Shown: positions 1 to 10,380 of the stretch, piece by piece
Layout of the letters: each line of letters begins with the position of its first letter
Numbering within the stretch: the first letter of the stretch is position 1
Assembly: GCA_007570785.1 (NCBI GenBank)
Contig: ML664152.1
Span: 986,640 to 1,050,639 of the forward strand
DNA from: Antilocapra americana
Lineage: Eukaryota; Chordata; Mammalia; Artiodactyla; Antilocapridae
DNA length: 64,000 nt
Direction of reading: 5' to 3'
Translations under genes and position numbers: made by a program
Notes under the pieces: generated by a model
The model's input: only the letters and a program-made list of their open reading frames with translations
Databases searched by the model: none
What the model was told of the DNA's origin: nothing

Positions 1-376
1 TGCCCAGTTTCGTGTTGGGGAGGTCATCCCATAGGAGTGAGTTGGGCTCCTCAATCTCTGGAGATGTCCCCAGGCACTAGACACAGGACCGAACCTCCCA
101 GGAACCGCCAGGGGTCTGGCTGCCGATGGGGGACCGGGAGCGGATGGCAGGCGCCCGGAGCCCCAGCACGGCGCCCCGAACGGGGACCCGGCTCTGCCCA
201 GGAGAGACGGGAGCAGCCGGACGGGTCCCCGCGCGAGGCGCCCCAGGAGCGGACCCGGGGGCTCCAAGCGAAGCCGGCGGTGCAAGTGGGAGCACCGAGG
301 CGGGGGCGGACCCCCGGGCAAGAACCAACTCCCCGCGTCCCCGCGCCGCGCGGCACTGAGCTGCCTGGGGCCTTAC

Positions 377-470
377 CTGACCGCGCTTCGCGCGCCCTCG
401 TCGGACTCCTCCCGGGCGAAGAGGCTCCGGGTCCTGACCGCGCGAGACGGCGCCGAGTGGGCAGAGGGCG
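377..470 (-). other. Candidate first exon (3' end at 377), leftward gene
   Basis: Read on the minus strand, the sequence ends CAG at 379-377 and is followed at once by GTAAGG at 376-371, a near-perfect 5' splice site. It sits inside the CpG island just downstream (minus sense) of the GC-box cluster at about 498-528, where a first exon would be expected. The upstream limit is a guess, because no start site is visible. No convincing start codon with a recognisable protein is present, so the exon may be untranslated. The next exon would lie to the left of this window. Confidence 0.45.
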
Positions 471-497
471 GGGCGGCGGGAAGGGCCGCCACCAGAC

Positions 498-528
498 CCG
501 CCCCCGCCCGCCCCGCCCCGCCCCGCGC
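498..528. promoter_or_regulatory. Cluster of GC boxes (Sp1/KLF-type)
   Basis: Several overlapping copies of the CCGCCCC core occur within about 30 bases. Such clusters bind Sp1/KLF factors in TATA-less CpG-island promoters. They lie 120-150 bases upstream (minus sense) of the candidate splice donor at 376. Confidence 0.5.
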
Positions 529-732
529 CCCTGCTCCGCGGCCCGACTGCGGCCACCGGGCGGCGCTGCGGCCACGCGGATGGCTGCAGGGCGGGGCCGG
601 GCGGCGCCTCGACGGGGCAGGGGTGCGGGTGTGGGGAGAGAAGGGACCCCGGGGGCAGGGGTGCGGAAGAGAGGCCCCTCTGCGGTCCCTGCGAAGTCAG
701 GACCCCTCCCTGTTCTTGGGATGCTGCTCTGA

Positions 733-1504
733 CTGGACACCTGCCCACCTCCCTGCTTGCTGCCCACTCCCCCATTTCCTGGCGACCTGGAGTGTCTACT
801 ACCCGGCCTGGGCGCCTTACTCACCACTCACTCGGCCCTGGGAGGCTGCAGAGTCCTCCCGCCAGGCGTCCCCTTGCTAAGTTCCCTTTGTTCAGAACCG
901 GCGGGCTGGGGTCTTGTTACTGCTCAGGGACACGCAGCTCTGTGACCATGGATCGCAGCGTGTGTCTTGCGTTGGGGTCCCTGCCACCCAGAGGTGAAGA
1001 GCCCGCCTGGAGGGGCAAGGGTGGCCAGGATAGCGGGTGCCTCAGGCTCTCTGGGTGGAGAGGAGGGCCTAGGGGACTGGCAGAGCGCTACCCTGTGAGA
1101 ATCCCAGAGCTGCTCTTGGGGCTGGGCCCTGGGGTCTCTGTGATGTCCCTGCCTGAACAGCGTGAGAAGGGGTCCAAGGTAGGGCTGTGGTGGGGGTTGC
1201 CACTCCCCAGGACCAGTGCTCTTCCTGGAGGAGGGGTGCAGATGGGACTGGGCGAGGTCCCTGGTTCGGGGACAGGGAGCCTCACCAGCACCCTCAAAGC
1301 GGGCCAGACAGCGGAAGGTGTCTGCTTGGCCATTGCTGGTCTGTGAGTGTTGGGCCCTGGCTGAGTGACGCTGAGACGCTGAACCTGGATGGGGACATGC
1401 AGGCCTGGTCAGAAGGAAAGAGGCCACGTGTCAGAGGAGTGGCAAGGGAGCCTGTCAGTGCTGACTGTAGTCTTGGGCTGGATTTGGGAGTCCTTGACCC
1501 AGAA
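733..1504. other. Unique GC-rich flank of the CpG island, no gene seen
   Basis: CpG density falls after about 700. I see no repeat family, no conserved protein reading frame and no strong pair of splice sites. Short open frames on both strands look like chance in GC-rich DNA. Confidence 0.5.
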
Positions 1505-1710
1505 GGGCTTCCCAGGTGACACTAGTGGTAAAAGAACTTGCTTGCTAATGCAGGCGATGCAGGAGACACGGGTCGATCCCTGGGTCGGGAGAAGGAAATG
1601 GAAACCCATTCCAGTATTCTTGCCTGGAGAATTCCTTGTGGAGCCTGGTGGGCCACAGTCCATAGAGTCACAAAGAGTTGGACACAACTGAAGCAACTTA
1701 GCACACGTAC
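1505..1710 (+). mobile_element. Bov-tA SINE
   Basis: Begins with the GGGCTTCCC motif, followed by a tRNA-like promoter region, then the characteristic bovid body (ATTCTTGCCTGGAGAATTCC near 1617, AGAGTTGGACACAACTGA near 1673). It ends in an ACAC-type tail. It is a ruminant tRNA-derived SINE mobilised by BovB. No clear target-site duplication was found, so the borders are approximate. Confidence 0.9.
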
Positions 1711-2422
1711 ACTACCTAGAAGCCAGGACAGAAGATTAGAGAAGCAGGAAAGCTGGACTTGGAGGTACTATCGTGGAAAGCAGGATTTAATCTCCCAGCA
1801 GTCTTCAGGTCACAGGACAGACTCAATTCTGGACTGACTCACAGAGGCCTGGAGAAAGCGCTGGCCCATGGTGAGCAGATTGAAGTGCTGAAGCCATCCT
1901 GGTAGAAGATGGAGGGAGGAACAGACAGGCCCCAGGCTGTGCCGGATGCAACACCCTTGTCATGGGTTAGTGAGGCCGTTGGTCAGTGATCGTGTTCTTT
2001 CCCATCCCAATTCCCAAAAGAGGCTCAGAAACAGTTTGCAGTCCTTTGGGGGCACAACAGTGCTCATTTATGGTTTGGCTTCAGGGCAGTGCCAACTCTC
2101 CCCTCTGTCCTAATGCTGGACATGCCCCCAGGACAGGACAGGCCTCTCACACTGAGGTCATCTCGCACTGGTCAGGATGGGCCAGGAGGCTAAGGCGTGT
2201 GTGCCCTGGAGGTGGGAGAGGAGCCCTGTGAAGTACAGGGAGCTGCCCTTCAGGCAAACTGTAGGGCTGGTGGGCAAGGTCCCCAAAGTGAAGGACAAGT
2301 TGCTGTGCCTTGTGTCCCCTTCTGAGGCAGAAACACGCCTCTTGGGTTCTGGAGGCAGAACCTTCCACTATTAGGCATATCACTCAACCCTGTGTGTTGG
2401 GTGACTCAGATGGAAGGCAGCT
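1711..2422. other. Unique sequence, nothing recognised
   Basis: Mixed-composition sequence between a SINE and a BovB. I see no repeat family I can name, no exon with matching splice sites and no RNA gene. Confidence 0.45.
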
Positions 2423-2435
2423 TTGAGGGCGTCAG

Positions 2436-3527
2436 TTCAGTTCAGTTCACTTCAGTCACTCAGTCGTGTCCAAATCTTTGCAACCCTATGAACCACAGCA
2501 TGCCAGGCCTCCCTGTCCATCACCAACTCCCAGAGTTCACCAAAACTCATGTCCATCGAGTTGGTGATGCCATCCAGCCACCTCATCCTCTATTGTCCCC
2601 TTCTCCTCCTGCCCTCAATCTTTCCCAGCATCAGGGTCTTTTCAAATGAGTCAGCTCTTTGCATCAGGTGGCCAAAGTATTGGAGTTTTAGCTTCAACAT
2701 CAGTCCTTCCAATGAACACCCAGGACTGATCTCCTTTAGGATGGACTAGTTGGATCTCCTTGCAGTCCAAGGGACTCTCAAGCATCTTCTCCAACACCAC
2801 AGTTCAAAAGCATCAATTCTTCGGCGCTCAGCTTTCTTCACCAACTAACTCTCACATCCATTCATGACTACTGGGAAAACCATAGCCTTGACTAGATGGA
2901 CCTTGGCAAAGTAATGTCTCTGCTTTTTAATATGCTATCTAGTTTGGTCATAACTTTCCAAGGAGTAAGCGTCTTTTAATTTGATGGCTGCAGTCACCAT
3001 CGGCAGGGATTTTGGAGCCCCCCAAAATAAAAGTCAGCCACTATTTCCACTGTTTCCCCATCTATTTGCCATGAAGTGATGGGACCGGATGCCATGATCT
3101 TAGTTTTCTGAATGTTGAGCTTGAAGCCAACTTTTTCACTGTCCTCTTTCTCTTTCATCAAGAGGCTCTTTAGTTCTTCTTTACTTTTTGCCATAAGGGT
3201 GGTGTCGTCTGCATATCTGAGGTTATTGATACTTCTCCTGGCAATCTTGATTCCAGCTTATGCTTCATCCAGTCCAGCATTTCTCATGATGTACTCTGCA
3301 TATAAGTTAAATAAGCAGGGTGACAATATACAGCCTCGATGTACTTCTTTTCCTGTTTGGAACCAGACTGTTGTTTCATATCCAGTTCTAACTGTTGCTT
3401 CATGACCTGCATACAGGTTTCTCAAGAGGCAGGTCAGGTGGTCTGGTATTCCCATCTCTTTCGGAATTTTCCACAGTTTATTGTGATCCACACAGTTAAA
3501 GGCTTGGCATAGTCAATAAAGCAGAAA
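2436..3527 (-). mobile_element. BovB LINE (RTE), 5'-truncated
   Basis: The 3' end of a BovB element in reverse, starting with the repeated GTTCA/AGTTC terminus. Translation of the minus strand gives pieces of the BovB reverse transcriptase C-terminal half (frames at 3258-3491 and 2994-3194), separated by frameshifts and stops, so it is dead. A 13-base flanking duplication is visible, TTGAGGGCGTCAG at 2423-2435 and TTGAGGGTGTCAG at 3528-3540, with one mismatch. This fixes both ends well. It is about one third of the 3.2 kb family length. Confidence 0.93.
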
Positions 3528-3540
3528 TTGAGGGTGTCAG

Positions 3541-6105
3541 GGAGCAGGACTGTCTGTGCAGCAGGCCTGGGCTGTTGGCCCTGCACTTGGACCTGCGGTA
3601 GTGGAGGTGTCAGTGGGCGGTGCCCCTCAGGCTGTGGGCAGGCCCTGGGCTCTGGAGCGAGGTTGTGTGTCTGTGGACGATATTCACCTTTAGAGAAATG
3701 CTTTCTGACTCCCAAGCATGGGGAGCAGCGCGGCCTTGTAGCTCTCTGCCTTGGGGGGCCCATTGTCAGGGGTGCTGGGCACTTGCAGCCTCCTGGACAC
3801 TGCATCCCCTGCTTCCTCCGTGGAGAGAGCCATCAGCTCAAGGTCGGCTGTCCTTGCTGCTCTGTTTGCCTGTCCAGGCAGTCATGACATCGTCAGTCAC
3901 TCAATGGCTTCCTACTTCTTGAGGGGGAGCTCCCTGCCAGGCACTACCTCTGTGCAGCTTTTGACACCTACTGTCCATGCCCTTCTGCCCTCGCTGCCAA
4001 GGAAATAGGTCTGAGAGTGGACATAATCTTCCTGGAAAGAGAACCTCAGCCTTGGAGGTGAGAGTGGTCTCCTGAGCCCTCCGCCTGCAGGGCAGTGCCC
4101 GGCTTCAGCATGGGAAATGGCTGCTGAATCAGTGAATCCCTGAACCTCAGAAGTGCAGGCATTGCAGGGCCTGGAGATTCCGTGGAGATTCAAGGGACTG
4201 AGACCCTCAGTGTGGCCCTCTGCATCCAGCCCCCCTTGGCTGTGGGGGTGGGGGTATCTGCAAGGTGTGGGACACATCTCAGACCACAGCAGTGAAACCA
4301 GATGCCACATGTGTCCCTGGAAGGGCCTCCTGCTGTGGCTTCATTCAGAGCACTCTCAGCCTCTGTGGTCCTTGGGCCCAAGGGGCCTCCCTTTGTCAGA
4401 GCTGGGATGTGGGAGGGGGCCGTCCTGGACATCCTAGAATTGCATCTGGGCAATGTCTGCACCCTGCTCATCAGTCCCATTTGCAGACTGACAGTGGGTG
4501 GGGGTGGGGTTGCTCCCCCGGGGAGCCCCAGTCATGCTTTCCCCTTGCTCTTGCATCACTGTTCCCTCAGAATTCTGAGGTGCAGAAGAGTATGGGGGCA
4601 CTCAGGTCAGCCCTTGGCCCTGGGCAGCTGTCTGCACTGCCCGGCCGCCTGGTCCCGGCAGCATCCGTGAAGGGCCTGGCTCCGTCAGAGGCTGGGGGCT
4701 CTTGGCCCTGAGAGTTTCCAGGAGGAAGCCAGGTGCCAGGGCAGCTCTAATCTGCAGGGAAGGGTGTGGAGATAAGCAGCTCGAAGGGTGTGGACAGCCT
4801 AGTCCCAGGCTTCGGCAGCGCAGACATGCCGAGGCCTGGGACCAGTGACTCCAGGAGATGCGTGTGTGCCCACAGTGGGGGAAGGAGCGGTGCTTGGCTG
4901 TGGGCCCTGCTGGCCATTTCCTCCTCTGCCCACACGTTCTCAGGCCCAGGGAGGCCTTAAGTGGTTCCATATGGACAAGCCCTCTGTGGCTTTCTCATGT
5001 TCAGGGCATCTTGTGGGACCGTTCTGGGTGGCGGGGAGGGGTCTCACAGCCTCAGAAATGCATTCAAAAGATGAATGAGGACTCACATTTTCCTTTGCTC
5101 ACTCTCAGGGCTGACAGAGTAACTCCCGCTCTCCAGGGAGACACGCAGAAACAGGGCCTGCCGTTAGCAGCGATGCTGAATCAGTGTGTCAGTTCGGATC
5201 CCAAGTCAGCGGGAGCGCCTCAGCTTTCATGGTTTTAAGCCAAAGCCACTCACTGCTCTGGACCATCTTAGCGAGGTTGGGCAGTGGGGCGCTTGTATTC
5301 ATGACAACCCCCGGGCGCTGTGACAGCTCAACATGGACCACTGTCCACCTTTCCGGTGGGGGCCAGAATGGCGGTGAGCCCTGGGGAGGGGCCTGCGAGG
5401 GGCCAGGGCATGTGGTGGCAGAAAGGTCAGGGGACTTGTGCTGGCAGGTGAGTGGGAAGGGGTTGTGAATGCCCAGTGGACTCGACCCAGCCACACGACG
5501 CTCCCGAGGGGTCTTTACTTCCCCTGCACACCGGGTCATGTCTTAGGAGGTGACGCCAGACTGACGATAGTGTCCTGAATGCTCCCTTCACACATCTGAC
5601 TGATGGATCCTGTGTTGTGAGAGCCTCAAAGTCAAGACACTGGTGCTCACAGGGAGGGTAGTTGGGGGAAGAAAGTTCTAGGTCTTGAACATCTAGTCTC
5701 CCCAGCAGTGGTGGTTTTTCCCCTCCATCACCTCTGGGTACTTGTAAACTACATGGAATTAGTTTACAAAATGCCTCAAAATGTTTATGCCTCTTCCCAA
5801 CCAGCCATGCTGTCCTGAACTGAAAGGGCCCAGAACGGCCCAGGCAGCCCAGGCCGCACCACAGGGCTTCTCACTGTGGGTCTGCCTCAGGGGCCATGTC
5901 ACCAGACCCCCAAAGTCTGAGCAAAACTGGCCCATGCACATCTTTCAGGAAAGAGGACCCACAAGTTTCATGGTATTCTCGAAGGAATAAATAATTCCAA
6001 AGGCATCGCAGATTTTCAAAGAACTGGAACACAAAAAATTATACAAAAACCATGTGAAACAGAGTTTAGTCTTTTTAAGATGACTTGGGAGGTCCAGAGG
6101 GGTCA
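3541..6105. other. Unique GC-rich region, no gene supported
   Basis: GC-rich sequence without recognisable interspersed repeats. Several reading frames of about 100-150 codons are open on both strands, but they overlap each other and match nothing I know. A consensus-like splice donor (CAG then GTGAGT) occurs at 5448 on the plus strand, without a convincing acceptor before it. Positions 5700-6080 become more AT-rich. Confidence 0.45.
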
Positions 6106-6250
6106 TACCACCACCATGACCACCATCATCCCCTACCATCACTCCTGCCATGACTACCACCTTTCCTCCTTCACTACCACCTTTACCACCACCCCCATCA
6201 CCACCATGACCTTCACTACCACCATCACCACCACCACAAGCACCACCACC
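6106..6250 (+). repeat. Imperfect CAC/CAT (ACC) triplet microsatellite
   Basis: About 145 bases of CAC, CAT and ACC triplets broken by scattered substitutions. Because the period is three, the frame stays open and would read as runs of Thr/His or, on the other strand, Val/Gly. The imperfections suggest an old array. Confidence 0.85.
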
Positions 6251-6884
6251 TTTGGATCCAGGATGGGATCACTTAGAAGTCCTGCAGGGTTGTCTGTTGG
6301 CCATGGTCTTGGCTTTCCATGCTGTGGCCTCTCTGGAAACTCAGACCTGTTTATGTGGTGGCAGGGCTGCAACAGAATGAGAGCAGAAGCTGCAGAGATT
6401 CTTGAGATATGGGCTCAGAAATCACACTGCATCTCTTTGCCACATTTTGTCGGTCAAAGCAAGACACAGGTGTGGGAAGAGGTGCAGAGGCTCTGTGACT
6501 GTGGTTAGTCTGTACTCCCACCACAACTGAGGCCCTCTCCCATTGCTGCCTACATCCTGTTTGGCCCCGCCATGCTCTCTCCCCAGGCAAGTGCTGACCA
6601 TTTCAGGGGCTTGTATCTTAGAAAGTTACAGCCTCTGTTCTCAAAGGCCTTGCCATGTGAGTGAAGATGAAAGACACTCATGATGGGTGTGCTTATGTTG
6701 GAGTGCTAACCATGTGTTCCTCACTCACACTCACACTGCAGGAAGAGAGAGGGTAGGGGCCTGAGGAGCTGAGACTTTTCTACTGTGAGGCCTCCATCCC
6801 TCCATGATGCCCATGAAGGGAGTGTGCCCAGGTGCATGAGTGTCCTTATCAGTTGTGTTTAATTTCCATGGCCCTTTAAATTTT
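6251..6884. other. Unique sequence, nothing recognised
   Basis: Medium-GC sequence between the triplet tract and an AT-rich old LINE block. No exon, RNA gene or repeat family was recognised. Confidence 0.4.
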
Positions 6885-8282
6885 AGTAACTAAAAAAATT
6901 TTGACTAATGTTTGACACTGAATGTTTCTAACATTATTTATTTATTTTGGAGCAGATAATGCATGTTCATTGTGCAAAATTCAAACAGTTCAACAGGACA
7001 TAGAATAGAAAACAGACCTTCCTCATAGCCCACCCTGCAAGGCCTGACTGGGGAGAATCACTGTCAAGTTCCACAGGGGACACTTCAGACACTGCCCATT
7101 GTCATTCTCCTAATATTTAGTTTAGTGGCCGTCTGGTGGTAACACAGCTTGTCAGTTTTCACTTGTCTCCACAACGTTTTATTTAGCCTTCAGTTTTGAA
7201 GGCTGTTTCCTAGGCGAATTCCACCTCAGCTAGACAACAGAGAAGACAGGCATCATCTTCAGGCTTCCAGACATGTGGGAAGTCTGTCGTTTTCTTCTCT
7301 GGTTGCTTCTACAATGTTCTGTCTTTGGTTTATAGCTATTTTCCTGTGATATAGCTAGGAGTGCTATTTGCATTTATCCTGGTTGGCGTGTCTAGATTCC
7401 TTGTTTGAACTTATAGTAGATACCTTTTATCAGTTCTAGAAAACTCTTGGCTGCTAGCTCTTCACATGCCGCCTCTGCCCTACCCTGTCTGTTTTCTCCA
7501 CCTGGGCCTTAAATCTCACGCATTTAGATATTTTCATCATTTGCATGTGTCTCTTATGCTCTTTTCTGTATTTCCCGTTTCTCATTTGTCCTTCAGTCTT
7601 GACCATTTTCTACTGATCATTTTCAACTTTCCAATGATTTTATCTTCTCTTCTTCTGTGTCTAATCATTGTTAATCCCATCCATCGAGTTCTTACTATTA
7701 GTCATTATTTTTTAATTGGAATTTCCATTTTATTTTCAATTTCTAGACTACAGTTCTCTTATTCAGTTGGCTATCTCATCTTCCATTTTATGGGAATAAT
7801 AATAATAATATCTCAATATTAATAATATGAGATGTTAATCACATTTAAATTTAACATATGATAACTCTGAAACCAGAGCCTCTTGTGGATCTGTTTTTCT
7901 TGTTTTGTTTTTTTTTTCCCATATAGTCCTGGCTCTTGTCTAACCTGGTGATTTTTTATTAAATGCTGGACATTATATGTGAAAGATTGTGGAGATTCTT
8001 CTTAATATTGTCTTCCTTTTTACAGAATTTAATTTTATTTTAGTGCGAAGTTAGTTTAGGGACAGATTACCTTTTTCTAATCAGGAACTGATGTAATTCA
8101 AATCTAGATTTATGCCTTTGTGAAGAATGGTATATTATCACCACTTCTTCCTTACTTTTACAACATAACTTTTTAAGTGACCAAACTGAGAGTGTGGCAT
8201 ATTTGCCAAGGCTCCTGTTCTTTTGAAGATCCAGGATTCTAGGTGTTGTACTGAGATAATAGCAAAGACTATGTGTAGCTTA
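6885..8282 (-). mobile_element. Ancient L1/HAL1-like LINE remnant
   Basis: AT-rich and T-rich on the plus strand, with the texture of old L1-class elements in reverse. The stretch around 7380-7700 resembles HAL1/L1M-type sequence as I remember it. Reading frames are broken throughout. A short (AAT)n run lies at about 7795-7815. Subfamily and borders cannot be fixed by eye. Confidence 0.5.
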
Positions 8283-8800
8283 AACAAAAAACAGATTTAT
8301 TGAGGTGTTTTTTACATAACAAAATTCATCCTATTCAGGTGTGCAATTCAGTGATTTTCAATAAATTTGCCAAAGGGTGTAATAATCAACACAAATCAGT
8401 TAGAACTTTTTCATCATTCCAACAAGAGCCCTCAGGCTCATTTACAGTCAACCCTTTCCCACCTCAGACCCAGGAAACTGCTAGTCTACTCATCTGTATG
8501 GATTTGCCTTTTCTGAGTGAGTCATATAAAAGGAATCATATAGGGATTTCCCTGGTGGTCCAGTGGTTAAGACTCTGCGCTCCCAATTCAGTGGGAACAG
8601 GTCAGGAAACTAGACTCCATATGCTTCGCAGTGCAAACAACTGAGCAAACAAACGACAGGATCATATAATGCGTGGACACTTGTGTCTGGCTTCTTTCAT
8701 TGGGCATAATGTTTTTGAGGTTCATTCATGTCACAGCATATTTCAGTAGTTTATTCCTACCAAAGTACAGTAGTTTTTCTTGAATAAGCTCTTCAGATTG
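8283..8800 (-). mobile_element. Old L1 3' end, interrupted by a SINE
   Basis: The sequence from 8290 (TTTATTGAGGTGTTTTTTAC and onward) is the familiar reversed 3' end of a mammalian L1M-type element. The same element continues after 8660 across a CHR SINE inserted at 8543-8660. It is heavily diverged and non-coding. Confidence 0.65.
8543..8660 (+). mobile_element. CHR-type SINE (tRNA-Glu-like), short copy
   Basis: Opens with GGGATTTCCCTGGTGGTCCA, the typical 5' end of the cetartiodactyl CHR family. The body is diverged and it ends AAACAAACGACAGG. ATCATATA occurs immediately before (8535-8542) and after (8661-8668), consistent with an 8-base target-site duplication inside the L1. Confidence 0.85.
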
Positions 8801-10030
8801 TTGTAATCCTTGGGTTAATCTCCAGAGCTCAGAAAAAGTTAATTTAGATACTTTTGTCAATTATTTCATTGCTTGTAAGAAGGAGTGAATTCACAGAGGT
8901 GCTCACTCCATCATTCCTGAAGTCCTGCCTTATAATTTACTTTAATAAAGATCCTGTGCCTTGCTAAATTCACTCATTAGTTCTTGCAGCTTTTACTTTT
9001 TTTTTTGGTAGATTTCATAGAATTTTCTAAGCACATAGTCAGGTCATCTGTGAATAGACAGTCTTACTTCTTTCTGATCTAGATTCCTTTTATTTCCCTC
9101 TCTAACCTTTATGTACTAGTGAAACCTCCCGTCCAATGTCCCATAGCAGCAGTGAGAGGGGGCACTCTTATTGCATTCCCAAGTTTAGAGACAATCTTTG
9201 GTTCCATATTAAATATGATTATTAGCTGTGGAGTGATTTTGGTTATTGTTGATGATGTTCTTTATTAGGTTGAGAAAAGTGAAAGTGAAAGTGTTAGTCA
9301 CTCAGTCGTGTCTGACTCTTAGGGACACCCTGGACTGTAGCCTGCCAGGCTCCTCTGTCCATGGAATTCTCCAGTGGGTAGCCATTCCTTCTCTAGGGGA
9401 TTTTCCTGACCCAGGGGTTGAACTGGGTCTCCTGCACTGCAGGCAGATTCTTTACCGTTTGAGTCAAAGTTACCTTCAGTTCCCATTTTTCTTAGAGTGT
9501 TTTCATAAACAAGTATCATATTTTGCCAAATATATTTTCTGTGTTTATTGAAGAGATCAAATGTGTCCATCACCATTATTCTGTTACATTGTCTGATTTT
9601 TAAAAATCTTAACTCAAAATTGCATTTTGGGGATAAACCCATTTGGTCATGGTTTTGGAAATTGGTAGGTTCGATTTCTAAGATTCTATATTCTATATTC
9701 ACCAGAGATGCTGCTCTGTACTTTCCCTTTAATACCTTTGTCTGGTTTTGGTATCAGGGTAATGCTGGCCTCATAATATGAGTTGTGAAGTGTTCCCTTT
9801 CCTCTTTATCTTGGAAGAATTTATATAGGATCAATGCTACTTCTTTCTTAAATGGTTGATAGAATTCTTTAGTGAATCCCTCTCAGATAGAGAATTCAAT
9901 TTCCTTAATAAATGTAGGACTATTTCTTCTTGAGTTAGTTTAGAAAAATTTGTGTCTGTCAATGAATTTGTTTCATATAAATTGTCTAAATTAAATGGCA
10001 TAATGATGGCCATTACTATTTTTTTTTTCC
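8801..10030 (-). mobile_element. Old L1 ORF2-region remnant, interrupted by a SINE
   Basis: T-rich reversed L1 coding-region sequence. Phrases such as those near 9645 and 9750-9830 are typical of L1 reverse-transcriptase DNA read backwards. It is split by a Bov-tA at 9275-9466. No long open frame remains. Confidence 0.6.
9275..9466 (-). mobile_element. Bov-tA SINE
   Basis: Reverse-oriented: AAAGTGAAAGTG tail, CACTCAGTCGTGTCTGACTC near 9299, then the body and B-box-like GGGTTGAACTGGGTCTCCTG near 9415. The tRNA-like 5' end after 9466 is missing the usual GCCACCAGGGAAGCCC, so this copy is slightly 5'-truncated. Confidence 0.9.
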
Positions 10031-10380
10031 TCTTCCTTTTTTTTGAGACTGAAGTGGAGAGAGAAGAACTCTCTGCACCATTGCTTAAGAACCAGGGATA
10101 AAACAAATCTGAAACCTGTAAGCCCAGGGTCTTCTGAGTGTGATTCCTACTGTGTGGACAGCTTGGTGGGACTCTGCCCATGCTTCTCTAGTCTCTCACT
10201 CATCATCGCGTTTCTTTATTGTATCTTATTGTCTGTCTAGTGTCTTTTGGATCTGTAGTGGTGTCTTCTCTTTCATTCTGATGTTGATGATTTGTGATGT
10301 CCCTCTTTAAAAATCAGTATAGGTGGAGTTTTATCAAATGTATCGATCTTTTCAGACAATCAGCTTTTCGTCTTGGTGGT
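10031..10380 (-). mobile_element. Old L1 fragment with intervening unassigned sequence
   Basis: 10031-10230 is unassigned mixed sequence. From about 10245 to 10380 the reversed L1 reverse-transcriptase region resumes, recognisable from the run leading to CTTTTCAGACAATCAGCTTTT. It may be the same L1 as at 8801-10030, interrupted by an older insertion. Confidence 0.45.

Larger units (their letters stand above)
100..700. promoter_or_regulatory. CpG island promoter
   Basis: This block is very rich in G, C and CpG dinucleotides, in sharp contrast with nearly all the rest of the window, where CpG is scarce. It contains GC boxes and no TATA box that I can see. Islands of this kind mark promoters of vertebrate genes. 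A consensus splice donor on the minus strand at 376-371 lies inside it, so the simplest reading is the promoter and first exon of a leftward gene. Long open frames cross the island on both strands, but that is expected where stop codons are rare and is not evidence of protein. The gene itself cannot be named from the part visible here. Confidence 0.8.

Noticed and set aside
37..827. Long overlapping open frames on both strands across the CpG island (up to 258 codons)
   Set aside because: GC-rich DNA has few stop codons; frames overlap on both strands, are Arg/Gly/Pro/Ala-rich and show no domain.
5441..5453. Splice donor at 5448 as evidence of a gene
   Set aside because: Isolated donor-like site; no acceptor, no conserved frame.
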